This document shows positions 37,625 to 48,275 of a stretch of DNA of 64,000 nucleotides, one piece after another. The position numbers and the translations under genes were made by a program. Origin of the DNA: Prostheceraeus crozeri (lineage: Eukaryota > Platyhelminthes > Polycladida > Euryleptidae); contig CAJQUW010014378.1 of assembly GCA_907163375.1 (NCBI GenBank), forward strand, positions 217,766 to 281,765. Direction: 5' to 3'. Within the stretch, counting starts at the first letter, position 1. Every line of letters starts with the position of its first letter. Under the pieces are notes generated by a model, which had not been told where the DNA came from, made no database searches, and worked only from the letters and a program-made list of their open reading frames with translations.

Positions 37625-40600
37625 ATGGAAAAATTTTATTGTAACTTATGTAAAAAAAAGTTGCAAACAAAAAGAAGTTATCAATCTCATCTACAAAGTA
37701 AAATGCATTTACAAAATGTAGAACGAGTTGATGATGGAAATATATTAAAATTAAATAGTTATAAAAACTATATAGAAACATTGCCTACTGATATAAAAGT
37801 TAAAAAAATGTTTGATGATTATTCACATTCGGAATATAAAAAATTTTTTAATAGTGAAGATGAAGCTATAACAGATATAAAATATTTATTTAGCGACACT
37901 GATGAATTTAACGAAATAGATGAATTTGATGAAGCCGTAACAGATATAAAATATTTATTTAATCAGTCTTTTCGCACCGAAGGTTCCAGGGCTTCGCCCG
38001 TTGAATATAATGAAACCGATAAAACTTTTTCTGATATTCTAACCAACTTTTATAATATATTTAAGAAATCTTTCAAATGTTATATGAATGTAGAAGTACT
38101 TTATACAAAAAATGGACCTGATGGAATTCCTGAAGAAATAATACAAGGACATTTTACAAATTCGCAAGAAATTCATAATGTAAATGATATACAACCCATA
38201 TTTGAATCGATGATACTTAAATTAGAAAATTGTATAATTGAAGCCCAGTTACGTGAATCTGGTTGGAGATTTGTTAAAATACTATCTAAGAAAATAGTAA
38301 TTGATAAATATAAAAATAATACTGGTGGTAGTTATGTTCCTTTACCTTTCAGTTCACCACAATTAATCAACATAAAAAATGAAGATGATTATTGTTTTCT
38401 GTGGAGTATTATAGCACATTTACATCCTGCAAAATATCATAAAGAAAGACTAAGTCATTATAATAAAGAAGAATACATAAGTGAATTTGATCTTTCTGAT
38501 GGCTTAGATGAATTTCCATATGATTATAATAGGTTACTAAAGTTTCATAAAAAGAATAAAAATTTAATTGAAGTAAATGTTTTTGAATTAAATGTGAATT
38601 ATGTTTCTATTGGTAAAATTACTCCACTTTACTCAGATTCAAAAAAATTTTATTTGAATAATAAAAATTTATGCCAATCAGAAATAGTATATAATGATAG
38701 AGGAAATTACATGCATCATAATATTTTTTACCAAGGAAATATAATATGTACTGAAAAATTTGAACTTGTTAAAACACTATCACCAATAATGATTAATCAT
38801 AATAATTATAAAGGACGTACTGATGATTATAATTACAAATATTCATCTTTATCTTCAGAATATCAACAAAAATTAGAAAATTTAAATGAAAGTTTACAAA
38901 AATGTAAAATAGATTATCAACAACAAACAAAAATGTTACTACAAGAATATCACCATGAATATCAAAATAAGATAAAAACAATTCAAAAATTAAATGAAGA
39001 AAATAATAAAAAATTAAATAATAAAGAATTAAATAATGAAGAAAATCAAAAAATAAATGAATGTTTAAAAAAATGTCTACAACAATATAAAGAACAATAT
39101 GATAAAGAATATATTTATCAGCTACAAATATTAAATCAAAATTATTATCAAAATACATTTAATATTACAAAAGAAATTAATGAAACACATGAAATATATA
39201 AAGATGAATTTGTAAAATTAAAACAGTCAAAACAACCAGCACAAGCGAATATATTATATTATCAGGGCCATTTTATATTGTGTAAAGATGTTTCTATATT
39301 TACAAAAACTTCAGATAATAAAAATTTTCCTTGTCTTCAATGTATGACAAGTTTTAGAACTTTAGAAGAAATGAATAGACATTTGGAAAATTGTCAACAA
39401 AACGAAGCAGTTCAAAATACTTTTCCAAAAGATGATTATTTAGAATATAATAAATGGTATTTTAAAAATAAAGTACCCTTTACTATTTATTGTGATTTTG
39501 AAGCATATAATGTTAATATGACGCAAAATCAAACAGAAAGTTCCAGGGCTTCACCCGATTCTGAAAATTATAATTCTGTAAATTGTACGGGCCAAGCCCT
39601 AGAACCTTCGGTTTTTAATTCTGAAAGAAGTGTACCTGAAAGAAGTGCACCTGAAAAAAGTGTACCTGAACAAAGTAAAGAAAAATATTTATTTGAACAA
39701 AAACCATTATGTTGGGGAATGTACATTCACTCAAATTATCCTGAATTATTTAAATCAGAATATTTACAATACTATGGTGAAGATAGTTCAGAAATGTTTA
39801 CAAAGAAAGTAGAAGAATTACAAAATTATTTTTCACAATTGCTTGAAACAAATAAACCAATGATACCATTAACAGAAAAAGAAAAAATTAATTTTGTTAA
39901 TGAAACAAATTGCTATTACTGTGGAAAAGGTTTTACAAATAAATATAAAACTGGCAAAGGTAAATATCTTGATAAAGTAAAAGATCATGATCATCTAAAT
40001 GGATTATATAGAGGTGCAGCACATAATTCTTGTAATCTTAATGCTAACAAATTTAAATATAACTTTGTTCCTCTATATTTCTACAATGGTTCTAAATATG
40101 ATTTCCATCTAGTAATGAAAGATTTATTTTCATCTGAAAAATTACAACAACAAAAAATAAATGTACTATGTAAACAAGAAGAAGAATATTTTTCAATGCA
40201 ATTAGGTTGTATTAGAATTTTAGATGCATTTAGATTTTTTACTCCTTATTCATTAGATGTTATGGGAAAAACTTTGAAACCTGAACAATGTAAAATATTA
40301 AATAAATATAATTTAAAACCTTTAAAAGGAATATTTCCGTATGAGTACATAACTGGAGATTTTAATTCTGTGAATAAAATTATGGAAGAAGAACAACTTC
40401 CTCCAATAAATAAATTTAAATCAACATTAAAACAATCAAAATTATCTGACGAAGACTATGCAGAAGCTGAAAAGAATTGGAGAGAGTTAAATTGTAAAAC
40501 AATGTATGATTATACAATGAAATATCTACAGATAGATGTATTAATACTAGCTGATCTTTTCGAAAATTTTCGTGATATGTGTTTAGAATATTACGGAATA

Positions 40601-42183
40601 GATCCATGTTATTGTTATTCTACACCAGGTTTAACATGGTTAGCAGGATTAAAACATACTAGCATTAAACTTAAACATTATAAAGAAAATACATATGATA
40701 AATTATTATTTTTTGAATCTGGAATTAGAGGTGGTGTTTCATCAGTTTTAGGTAATAGATATGTTAAATGTTATAATAAGAAAGTAAATCCACATACATA
40801 TGGAATAATGAAACCTTTATCTCCAGAAGAAAAAGAAAAAATATTAGAAATTTTTCGAACGAAACAAGAAGGAATAGAACGTGAAAAAGCAATTGATGAA
40901 TTCATGAGAGAAAACTATTTGTTATATTATGATTTTAATAGTTTATATTCTTCTTGCATGATACAAGAATTACCAACAGGTGAAATGACATGGTGTAATA
41001 TTCTAGATTATCAAAGAACATATGATGGTGAAAATAATTTTGGTTATGTATATGAAGTTGATTTAGTGTACCCTGATTATATAAAAGAAGCAACAAAATA
41101 TTATCCTTTCTGTCCAGAAAACAAAATTCCCAATATAGAAGATTTTTCAGATTATCAAAAATCTTTAATTCCTAAGAAATACAGACCAACAAAAAAACTT
41201 ATGTTAACACAAAGCAATAAAGGAAAGTATGTTGTTGAAGGAAGAATGCTAGATTGGTATTTAGATCATGGAATGATTCTCACCAAAATACATCGAAAAC
41301 TATTTTATAAAAAATCTAAATGGTTAAAAAATTATATAGAGTTCAATATTGAAAAACGTAAAATAGCTAAAAGAAATAAAGATGATTTTGGAAACGTTTT
41401 CTTCAAATTAATGAATAATGCATTTTATGGTAAGACTTTAGAAAATGTACGTAATAGACAAAATATTGAAATAGTTTATGATAAAGATAGATTTCAAAAT
41501 TTAACAAGGAAACCTACATATAAAAGAACTACTAGATTCAGTGATGAACTATGTGCTGTTCATCTAAGAAGAAGCATTGTAAAACATGACAAGTTTAATT
41601 TCATTGGTTTCACTATATTAGAATTAGCTAAACTATTTATGTATAGTTTTATATATGATTATTTAGCACCTGCTTATGGCAAAAACTATAAATTACACTT
41701 TACAGATACTGATTCTATTTTCTTAGAATTAACAATACCATATGGTTCTTCACTAGATAAAGAAATTAATAAAATAAAAGATATTATTCATCCTTCTGAT
41801 TTATGTAAAGTAAAAGATGAATTAGAAGGAAATGAAGATTTCATAACAGAAGCTATATTTTTAAAATCTAAATGTTACTGTTATGATACAACTAATAATA
41901 TTAGGACATCGGATCATGAGTCAACGGAGATGTCTTCCAGGGCTTCACCCGTTAAAACACATAAAACATTAAAAGGAATTTCAAAGGCATCAGTGACTAA
42001 TCAAATAACATTTCAAGATTATAAAAATGCATTATTTAATAATGAAATAAAAACAGCATGTAATTATAGACTTAATTCAAAAACCACAAAATGTATTTAA
42101 AGGAGGAACACAAATTAGCATTAGATCCATTTGATGATAAAAGAAAAATTTTACCTGATGGAATAACTACTTCACCTTTTTAA
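37625..42183 (+). CDS. Protein-primed family B DNA polymerase (Polinton pPolB)
   Basis: Replicates the element from its ends by protein priming. Order: N-terminal C2H2 finger (CNLCKKKLQTKRSYQSHL), the Polinton-typical LINIKNEDDYCFLWSIIAH block, a long charged coiled region, a second finger (CLQCMTSF), exonuclease motif YCDFEAYN, an endonuclease-VII-like insertion (CYYCGKGF to KDHDHLNGLYRGAAHNSCN), exonuclease III region (KYLQIDVLILADLFENF), palm motifs LLYYDFNSLYSS, FFKLMNNAFYGKT and FTDTDSIF. Four hairpin mini-elements are embedded in the frame (37973, 39530, 39588, 41903). The gene is nearly whole, with about one break. Length of about 1,500 residues is on the large side for the family. Confidence 0.9.
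37973..38000 (+). repeat. In-frame 28-bp double-hairpin element in polB (filled site)
   Basis: Encodes RTEGSRASPV with a two-base TT on both sides. Polinton 2's polymerase has an empty site here; the net difference is exactly 30 bp (10 codons). Confidence 0.9.
39530..39557 (+). repeat. In-frame double-hairpin element in polB (shared)
   Basis: Encodes QTESSRASPD. Polinton 2 has the matching element at 58921-58948 (RTESSRASPD), so this insertion predates the split of the two copies; the stems are slightly degraded here. Confidence 0.85.
39588..39615 (-). repeat. In-frame double-hairpin element, opposite orientation
   Basis: Read from the other strand this is the same 28-bp element, so the peptide is TGQALEPSVF instead of RTEGSRASP. 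Polinton 2 shares it (58863-58890). Confidence 0.85.
41903..41953 (+). repeat. 51-bp in-frame composite hairpin insert in polB
   Basis: Encodes RTSDHESTEMSSRASPV. A GACATC/GATGTC stem precedes the usual GGGCTTC-type hairpin; TT flanks both sides. Polinton 2 shows the empty site: NNIKTHKTL runs on directly. Net gain 51 bp, 17 codons. Confidence 0.92.
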
Positions 42184-42260
42184 TTTTCTAATTTCTATTT
42201 TCTAAATATAACAATATAACAATATAAAAATATAAAATATTATAAAATTATCATATAAAA

Positions 42261-43130
42261 ATGGATAAAGTTAGAGCTGATAATTTTAAAAGAATAAAAC
42301 AATTAGACGAATTAATAAAACAAAGAAATATTATGAAAGAAAATCATCTTCAACATAGAATGACAAAAGCTGGTATTCAATCTGATATGTTTGATAAATT
42401 AAAAATAACTGAAGAAGTAAAAACTGATTATGAAAAAACTGTCGAACCATTTAAAACTCTTGAAAAGGAACTTAATGAAAAACGTGTTGATATAGCGGAT
42501 CCTGTACTTAAAACACTATTAGATGACTATGGTTTATTAGAGGCAAACATAGATAAAAAATTACCAAAATCTATGTTATTCGAACATTCTACTTTCTTTT
42601 TAGATAAAAAATTATTTGCAAGATTTTATCTTGGCGGTAAAGAAATATTTCCACAACCTTTACGAGGATTAATTTTTACACCAGACAAAAAACCTATTAG
42701 TTTAGATAGAAATTTTGTTGATCTTTTAAGAGGAGCAGATTTAAAAAATTATACTGTAGAAGATCTAATAAAATATAAAACTATATTAGATAGAGTTGGT
42801 GCAGTAAAAACTCTTAGACGTTATAAACAATTAGAAAATTTATTATCAACGGGAGTTAAAGTAGGGAAAGGTTTATCTGAAAAACAGAAAACAAAAAAAC
42901 AGAAAACAGAAACAACCATATTTTTACCAGATGAACCACAAGAATTACTAAATAGATTAAATATTTTAATATCGGCAATAAAAGAAGGACATAATTCTAG
43001 TTTTAATGAAATTCATGCTATATTGAAAAGACTGTTAGAAAAAAAGATTCTAAATGAAGAGGATTATAAAAGTATAACCGGACATCTTGATGTCCTCCAG
43101 GGCTTCGCCGCCCGAACCGGACCTCTCTGA
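42261..43130 (+). CDS. Conserved Polinton protein of unknown function, 289 aa
   Basis: It starts MDKVRADNFKRIKQLDELIK (a charged helix), continues with a coiled region, then ARFYLGGKEIFPQP and FVDLLRGADLKNYTVEDLIKY, which match a protein found in many Polintons between polymerase and penton genes: a beta segment with an IG-K-I-like pattern followed by a LWELL-like helix. The role is unsettled; a minor virion or DNA-binding protein is possible. The last 15 or so residues (HLDVLQGFAARTGPL) are encoded by a hairpin mini-element. A relative lies at 52283-53107 in Polinton 2, and a short N-terminal paralogue at 33338-33511. Confidence 0.6.
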   Translation: MDKVRADNFKRIKQLDELIKQRNIMKENHLQHRMTKAGIQSDMFDKLKITEEVKTDYEKTVEPFKTLEKELNEKRVDIADPVLKTLLDDYGLLEANIDKKLPKSMLFEHSTFFLDKKLFARFYLGGKEIFPQPLRGLIFTPDKKPISLDRNFVDLLRGADLKNYTVEDLIKYKTILDRVGAVKTLRRYKQLENLLSTGVKVGKGLSEKQKTKKQKTETTIFLPDEPQELLNRLNILISAIKEGHNSSFNEIHAILKRLLEKKILNEEDYKSITGHLDVLQGFAARTGPL

Positions 43131-43138
43131 TGTCCTCT
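43078..43138 (+). repeat. Composite hairpin element forming a gene's C-terminus
   Basis: GGACATC-TT-GATGTCC and a GGGCTTCGCC-type stem form the end of the 289-aa gene. The same gene in Polinton 2 ends in a simpler element (53089-53116). Confidence 0.8.
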
Positions 43139-43216
43139 AGGTAGCTAAAATATGTAGTTTCTAATTTTTTATAAAAAAATATTTAAAAAATATTTATTTA
43201 ATTTTTTAGTTTAAAA

Positions 43217-44005
43217 ATGTGTTCAGCAGATTTAGACAAAATTAATAATCATTTAGAAAATTTGACAGAGATTTTGGGTTCATCAAAATTTAGTACGACG
43301 TTAAAAATTATAACAACTACTTCATCACACACTTGTAATTTAGAACCCATTCTACATTTGGAACAAAATAAAAACTATCAAATTGCATTGACTAGTTTCT
43401 CTACATTTAACACTATTCAAAACGTTATCAAAGATGTGAATGATCAATTTAGATATTCTACTGATAAAGGCAAAACATGGAAAATACTAACTTTTCTTCC
43501 TGGTTCTTACGAAGTTGAATCAATATCAAATGAAATTAAGAGACATTTAGGTATACCATTTAAAGATAAGAAACAATTACATTTTGCAGTTGAACCGGCA
43601 GTTAATAAATTTTCTCTTACTTTAGACGAAAATCATCAAGTTGATTTTAATCATGATAGATCATTGTCAAAGCTATTAGGATTTAATAAACAAACCTATA
43701 GTCAAGGTTATCATTTAGGTGAGAAGATTCCAAAAATAACTGAAATAAATTCAATTGTTGTACATTGTGACATTATTGAAGGAGGATATATAAATGGTAA
43801 ATTGTCAAATTTAATATTCAGTTTTCCAGCTTTTACTGTACCCATTGGTTATAGATTAAATGTAATTCCACAAACATTAATATATTTTCCTATTACAAGA
43901 AAAACTATTAACAACATTAACATTAGAATCACTGATGAGAAAGGACAAGAAATAAATTTTGGAGGTGAAGAGATTATGATAGATCTTTTGGTACGAGAGG
44001 TATAA
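43217..44005 (+). CDS. Penton-like minor capsid protein (single jelly-roll), 262 aa
   Basis: Fits the Polinton penton family: YQIALTSFSTFNTIQNV near the start, a FLPGSYEVESISNEI segment, HDRSLSKLLGFN in the middle, VVHCDIIEGGYINGKLSN and the final beta strand before RITDEKGQEINF. It would form the capsid vertices. It lies between the 289-aa gene and the packaging ATPase on the same strand. Polinton 2 has a copy (53184-53972) differing by only about six to eight residues. Confidence 0.85.
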   Translation: MCSADLDKINNHLENLTEILGSSKFSTTLKIITTTSSHTCNLEPILHLEQNKNYQIALTSFSTFNTIQNVIKDVNDQFRYSTDKGKTWKILTFLPGSYEVESISNEIKRHLGIPFKDKKQLHFAVEPAVNKFSLTLDENHQVDFNHDRSLSKLLGFNKQTYSQGYHLGEKIPKITEINSIVVHCDIIEGGYINGKLSNLIFSFPAFTVPIGYRLNVIPQTLIYFPITRKTINNINIRITDEKGQEINFGGEEIMIDLLVREV

Positions 44006-44162
44006 ACTCCCGTTCGAGAGGTATAAACTTTCATGCTACACTAAAGAAGTTTTTTTATCATTTTCATTATTAATCTTATTAATCTTATTATTAGAAACAA
44101 AAAATAAACTTAAATTAAAATTTTATTTTTATTTTTTTGTTTCTAAAAACACTAATTCAATA

Positions 44163-44951
44163 ATGGATAAATTTATTACTTTAAAAATGAATGAAATGTC
44201 TTTAAATAAAAAAAAACTTAAATTTAATCATCATCCAAATTTATCTAATAAAGTTTTAGCAGTTATTTGCGGAAGATCAGGATGTGGAAAAACATATCTA
44301 TTATTTAAAATTTTAACAACTCCAAATTTTTTAGATTATAACAATCTTATAATTTATACAACAACGGCAGAACAACCCGTCTATCAATTTTTAAAATATG
44401 GATTTGAAAATAATCTTACAAAAACAGCAATTGCTTCTCTATTCGAAGAATATGAAAAATCTGAATATGAAGAAGAAATAAATTTGTGGTGTGAAGAAGC
44501 AGCAAAAAATAAACAATTAGTTGAATCCAATAAAAATAAACATATAAAAATACAATTAATAGATGATAGTGGTAATATGCAAGATCCTAGTAAACTAGAT
44601 AAAACAATGAAACATTGTGTAATTTTTGATGATTGTGTTAATGACAGAAATCAGTCAGTTCAAAGAAATTATTTCACAAGAGGTAGACATAATAACTGTA
44701 GTGTATTTTATTTAACACAAAGTATGTATTCATTAGATGGAAGTGTTATTAGAAAGAATGCAAATATATTTATACTATTTGAAATAAATGCAAGAAACTT
44801 AAGTGATTTGTTAAGAGATTTATGTATAAGAGATAAAGATGAATTTAAACAATCGTGTAATAATGCTTGGTCGAAAGATTATGGATTTATCACAATTAAT
44901 ATTGATAAAAAAATTCATGAAAGAGTTATCGAACAATTGTTTACCGAGTAA
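44163..44951 (+). CDS. FtsK/HerA-type genome packaging ATPase, 262 aa
   Basis: Walker A is VICGRSGCGKTYLLF (about residue 40), Walker B CVIFDDCVND, followed by FTRGRHNNCSVFYLTQSMYS, which is the sensor region typical of Polinton, adenovirus-like and poxvirus A32-like packaging ATPases. It would drive DNA into the capsid. I start at 44163, but an in-frame ATG at 44190 (MNEMSLNKKK) is also possible. It is the last gene of the plus-strand block and faces the membrane-protein gene. Confidence 0.88.
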   Translation: MDKFITLKMNEMSLNKKKLKFNHHPNLSNKVLAVICGRSGCGKTYLLFKILTTPNFLDYNNLIIYTTTAEQPVYQFLKYGFENNLTKTAIASLFEEYEKSEYEEEINLWCEEAAKNKQLVESNKNKHIKIQLIDDSGNMQDPSKLDKTMKHCVIFDDCVNDRNQSVQRNYFTRGRHNNCSVFYLTQSMYSLDGSVIRKNANIFILFEINARNLSDLLRDLCIRDKDEFKQSCNNAWSKDYGFITINIDKKIHERVIEQLFTE

Positions 44952-45139
44952 TAAAAATATACAAATATAATGTTTTAATATTTTATTTTTTTAAAATATA
45001 ATATTTGAATTTTGTGGTAACATTGGTATACAGCAAAAACATTTTACTGAACAAATTATTTTTTTATTGCTTTGTTGTTTGACATCTTTTCGTTTAAAGT
45101 TTTCTCGTTTAAAGTTTTCTCGTTTAAAATTTTCTCGTA
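44952..45139. other. Spacer between convergent Polinton 1 genes
   Basis: Contains tandem TTCTCGTTTAAAG units (about 45090-45135) just downstream of the membrane-protein stop. Probably transcription end signals of two convergent genes. Confidence 0.4.
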
Positions 45140-45853
45140 TTAAGTTTTGTTTAATAAAGTTTTCCTTAAATTTTCGCTTAAAGTTTTTAGCTCTTCTAAA
45201 AAAATTTTGTCATTTTCTTCATTAGAAATTTTAGCATCACTAGAAATTTTACCATCCTTTTTATTTTTATCATCAACTTTTTCTGTCTGTGATTGAAATG
45301 ATATTTGATTTACTTCATTAGCTATTTGATCAAATTTTTCAATCTCATCTAACGTAATAACATTATCATCACATACTCTTTGAAAGTAGTAATGTAGTTT
45401 ATCATAGACTTCTTTAATATGTAAATGCTTAGTTTTTAATGATTTTCGTTTCTTAGTTATTAAAGATTTATCTAACATTGTAACAAGTGAAGTTGCAAAA
45501 ACACCCGTACCTGTTAAAGCTGTAGCAACTACTGGAATTACTAAAACACCTGAAGATATAACAATTGTTAAAGCACCTAAACTTATTGTTAAGAATATGC
45601 CAATTCCTTGTGTTACATTCTTAACTTTAGTCCATCTCTTTCTTAATTTTTTATAATGCTCTAATCTAAATAATAATTGAGATTCCTTATCTTTCATATA
45701 CCTAACTCTATCTTTGTGTTTTTCTTTATTCATTTTTTCAATGTTAATCTTTTCAATGTCCATTAAAGTAGAACTACGTTCATATGATAACGAAGGATAT
45801 ATTCTTGAGGTTCCTTCCATTTCTGAAGTTCCTTCCACTTTTGTTTCTTTCAT
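45140..45853 (-). CDS. Polinton membrane protein of unknown function, 237 aa
   Basis: A charged coiled N-terminus (DRVRYMKDKESQLLFRLEHYKKLRK split at about 60-80) is followed by two hydrophobic segments (about residues 84-130: GIGIFLTISLGALTIVIS and VLVIPVVATALTGTG). A loop DDNVITLDEIEKF resembles an EF-hand calcium site, and the C-terminal tail is acidic. It is next to the inverted repeat in both Polintons and partly duplicated at the left end of Polinton 1. I do not recognise the family. Confidence 0.6.
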   Translation of the reverse strand: MKETKVEGTSEMEGTSRIYPSLSYERSSTLMDIEKINIEKMNKEKHKDRVRYMKDKESQLLFRLEHYKKLRKRWTKVKNVTQGIGIFLTISLGALTIVISSGVLVIPVVATALTGTGVFATSLVTMLDKSLITKKRKSLKTKHLHIKEVYDKLHYYFQRVCDDNVITLDEIEKFDQIANEVNQISFQSQTEKVDDKNKKDGKISSDAKISNEENDKIFLEELKTLSENLRKTLLNKT

Positions 45854-45877
45854 CCATTTTTAAAGAAATATTTTTAA

Positions 45878-45920
45878 CGGGCGAAGCGCGAAGCCTGGAA
45901 GACATTCCGATGATCCCGCC
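45878..45920. repeat. Composite hairpin mini-element at the inner edge of the right repeat
   Basis: Begins CGGGCGAAGCGCGAAGCC like the element at 33269, followed by GAAGACATTCCGATGATC. The left repeat lacks it at the matching place. Confidence 0.7.
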
Positions 45921-46040
45921 TAGTAACATGATATATTTTAAAAACCTGAAAGATGAATAAAATTCATGAATTTGAAATTCTCAACTTTTATGATTTTTTC
46001 GGTGTCCTGGAACGGTCATGATTTAAGCGAGGGTGAAAAT

Positions 46041-46068
46041 CGAACCGAAGGTTCTAGGGCTTCGCCCG
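46041..46068. repeat. 28-bp double-hairpin element in right inverted repeat
   Basis: Counterpart of 27302-27329, with perfect GAACC-GAA-GGTTC and GGGC-TTC-GCCC stems. Confidence 0.9.
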
Positions 46069-46215
46069 ATTGTAATTCTCAAATTTTGAAATTCTCAACT
46101 TTTATAATTTTTAGTGTCCTGGAACGGTCATGATTTTAAGGGTGGAAAATGTCATAATCACAAATTTGAGATTTTGAAAAATTTGAAAATTGGGTATTTT
46201 TAAAAACGCCCAAAT

Positions 46216-46243
46216 CGGAGCGAAGCTCCTTTGGCTTTAGCCG
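46216..46243. repeat. 28-bp double-hairpin element in right inverted repeat (second type)
   Basis: Counterpart of 27043-27070. Confidence 0.88.
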
Positions 46244-46476
46244 ATTTATGAATTTAGGTCTTCATAACCTGAAAAAGGGTTCAAATTCATGAATCATTTA
46301 TGTCGTTTTTAAAAATACCATTTTTTGAAAAAATGGTACTTTTTGAATGGACTAAATTCATGAATTTAGGTCTTAAAAACCTGAAAAAGGGACTAAATTC
46401 ATAAATTTATGTCGTTTTTAAAGATACTAATTTTTTTGATTTTATGGTGTCCTGGAACGGTCTTTTGACCATTACT

Positions 46477-46482
46477 AGTTTC
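46477..46482. repeat. 6-bp target duplication, right side of Polinton 1
   Basis: AGTTTC, identical to 26786-26791. Confidence 0.9.
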
Positions 46483-47554
46483 GCCTGGTATAACCCTCCA
46501 CATATGCATGTTGAAGCACGATGGTTCAACGGCTCTCTCTGGGAATATTGCAATGGCTGATGACCTTCTCCGGTTATGTACCACCAGTAGTCTAAATTAT
46601 CTCTCAAATCACATGGATATTTCAGTAAAAATATGCCTAAGCCTATGGAGTATGCGAGCTTACATGCTCAATTTGTATAACAGGTACACATGCAAGCTTA
46701 TAAACTCAGCTAACATACTCAGTGCTATACAGACACCATGCTATAAAATATGATTTTGAACCACTGAAGACAAAATTTAAAACCAAAAACTGGTATTTTG
46801 AATCTGTTGAAACACGGCTTCAAAACAATTACAAACAGTCATGTTTAAGACATTGGCGTCAAAGCACAGTTCAAAAAATGTACTTTTCGCATCTTTGACA
46901 ATCCATCAAAGGATTTTAGAATTGCTGTCTTATTCAGAAAATTATAACTTGCGATGATTTTGTCTTATTCTACACAAGGTTCTCAGTATTATCATTTTAA
47001 TCAGTCTAGTCAGAGATTCGAAGCCGGAGCCGACAGAAAATACCAGGGCTCCGGCTTGAAGTGTTGTATGTATATTTGAATTCAGTCACTTTGCGAAAAG
47101 AGTGATATTGGACAGTGTAGCTGAAACGAATGCAAATGTGTAATTGTTGTAGGTAATCTTTGTAGACCATCCCCCCAAAACCTGCTGGTCTTCATCTCCT
47201 CTAATTAAGATTGTGTTTCAGCCGATGACGCAACTATCGGGCGAAAGGGTCTTGTTGAGTAACATAGATGTGCATTCTCGCCTCAAATTTAGTGCAGGCC
47301 TGCTTCTTCAAAAATAATTAGTCATTCTTCCTTTAAAATGCATGGTTGTTTTGTAAGTGCATCATTCTCAATATAATGCTTAAAAACTAGTATTAAAATA
47401 CTCCTGATGAAGAATTTTTGATTATGAAAAGAATTAGCTCATATTGGAAATATCCAATTGTTTCACTTTGCCTGACAGCTAAGTGATTGAATCAAGCGAC
47501 CGACAGAACCAGTTTCTACTTTGAATGTGGATGGAACTTGGACTTTCAGGGAAT

Positions 47555-47690
47555 GCAGTACATCTAATCTGCGCATCTGCCGAGTTCTACCCGGTTCCTG
47601 TTCTCATTTGACATGATCAAAAATACACATGTAAATCCAAGCACATGCGGATTGAAATTCTTGTAAACCATTTCAGCCATTTTTAATTAA
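47555..47690 (+). repeat. Dispersed repeat family A, partial copy
   Basis: Contains GCATCTGCCGAGTTCTACC and ACACATGTAAATCCAA, as at 4945-5052 and 13565-13655. Confidence 0.5.
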
Positions 47691-48119
47691 TAATGCCTTT
47701 CTCTGGAAGAATGAAATAGAATTGGAAGAATGACGCCTATAATTGAATGCAAAGACCGGTCGTGGTAGGGACGAAATCAGAGACTTCAATCAATTCCCTA
47801 AAACAAGGGAAAATTTTCTTGGCTCCCTCTGCGACTCATCCCTTACAAAAAGGTGGGAAGCACTAGCTGTCATTATTCATAATTTTTAGCAAGGAATATC
47901 TTCAGCTCATATTCCATTCTGCATGCCTCCGATCGGTGATATACCGGTACACGAAAAATAATTTTAAAGACAGCAAGTTTCAGATAAAATTCAATCATGT
48001 TGTGTTTGACGACAAAAAAATAACGATTTGATTAATCCAAATGTGTTTAGATCTTTTGTTCTCTTATGTGTTTAGTCTGTAAATAAGAATTGCATTACCT
48101 ACATTGTTCTATATTTACC

Positions 48120-48275
48120 GCAGTGCTTCTCACTTAATCACAGAAACAAACAAGTGTCATTTTATCGAAAACCTCAGTCTGCTTCCCATTGAACTTACTA
48201 TATGTCAATTCTTTGAGTTTCGTAGTAGCCATAGGGTGCACATCATTCTGTGAGAGTCTCATTTTCGGTCTTGTG
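48120..48275 (-). repeat. Dispersed repeat family A, reverse copy
   Basis: GCTTCTCACTTAATCACAGAAA, GTAGTAGCCATAGGGTGCAC and TCTCATTTTCGGTC match the reverse copies at 24999-25290 and 5190-5360 in the same order (here each block is cut to under 20 bases of identity). Confidence 0.5.

Larger units (their letters stand above)
26792..46476. mobile_element. Polinton 1 (Maverick/adintovirus-like), nearly whole
   Basis: A 19,685-bp element with inverted ends starting AGTAATGG and flanked by AGTTTC on both sides. It encodes protease, integrase, capsid candidates, penton-like protein, packaging ATPase and protein-primed DNA polymerase, plus several unassigned proteins. Gene order from the left: unknown (+), protease (+), PLA2-integrase (-), core-like (-), major capsid (-), core-like (-), small protein (-), fibre-like (-), zinc finger (+), ATPase 2 (+), polymerase (+), conserved protein (+), penton (+), ATPase 1 (+), membrane protein (-). 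Most genes are open; I see about one break. The intact duplication and closely matching ends suggest a young fossil. Confidence 0.95.
45870..46476. repeat. Polinton 1 right terminal inverted repeat
   Basis: Reverse complement of the left repeat. It ends GACCATTACT next to AGTTTC. It carries the same two 28-bp mini-elements and the same internal repeated blocks. Confidence 0.85.

Noticed and set aside
38793-39158. 121-codon minus-strand frame opposite the Polinton 1 polymerase
   Set aside because: Low-complexity shadow of the coiled-coil region on the coding strand.
26792-46476. Hairpin repeats considered as a CRISPR array
   Set aside because: The units are dispersed, not regularly spaced, and lie in a eukaryotic element with no cas genes.
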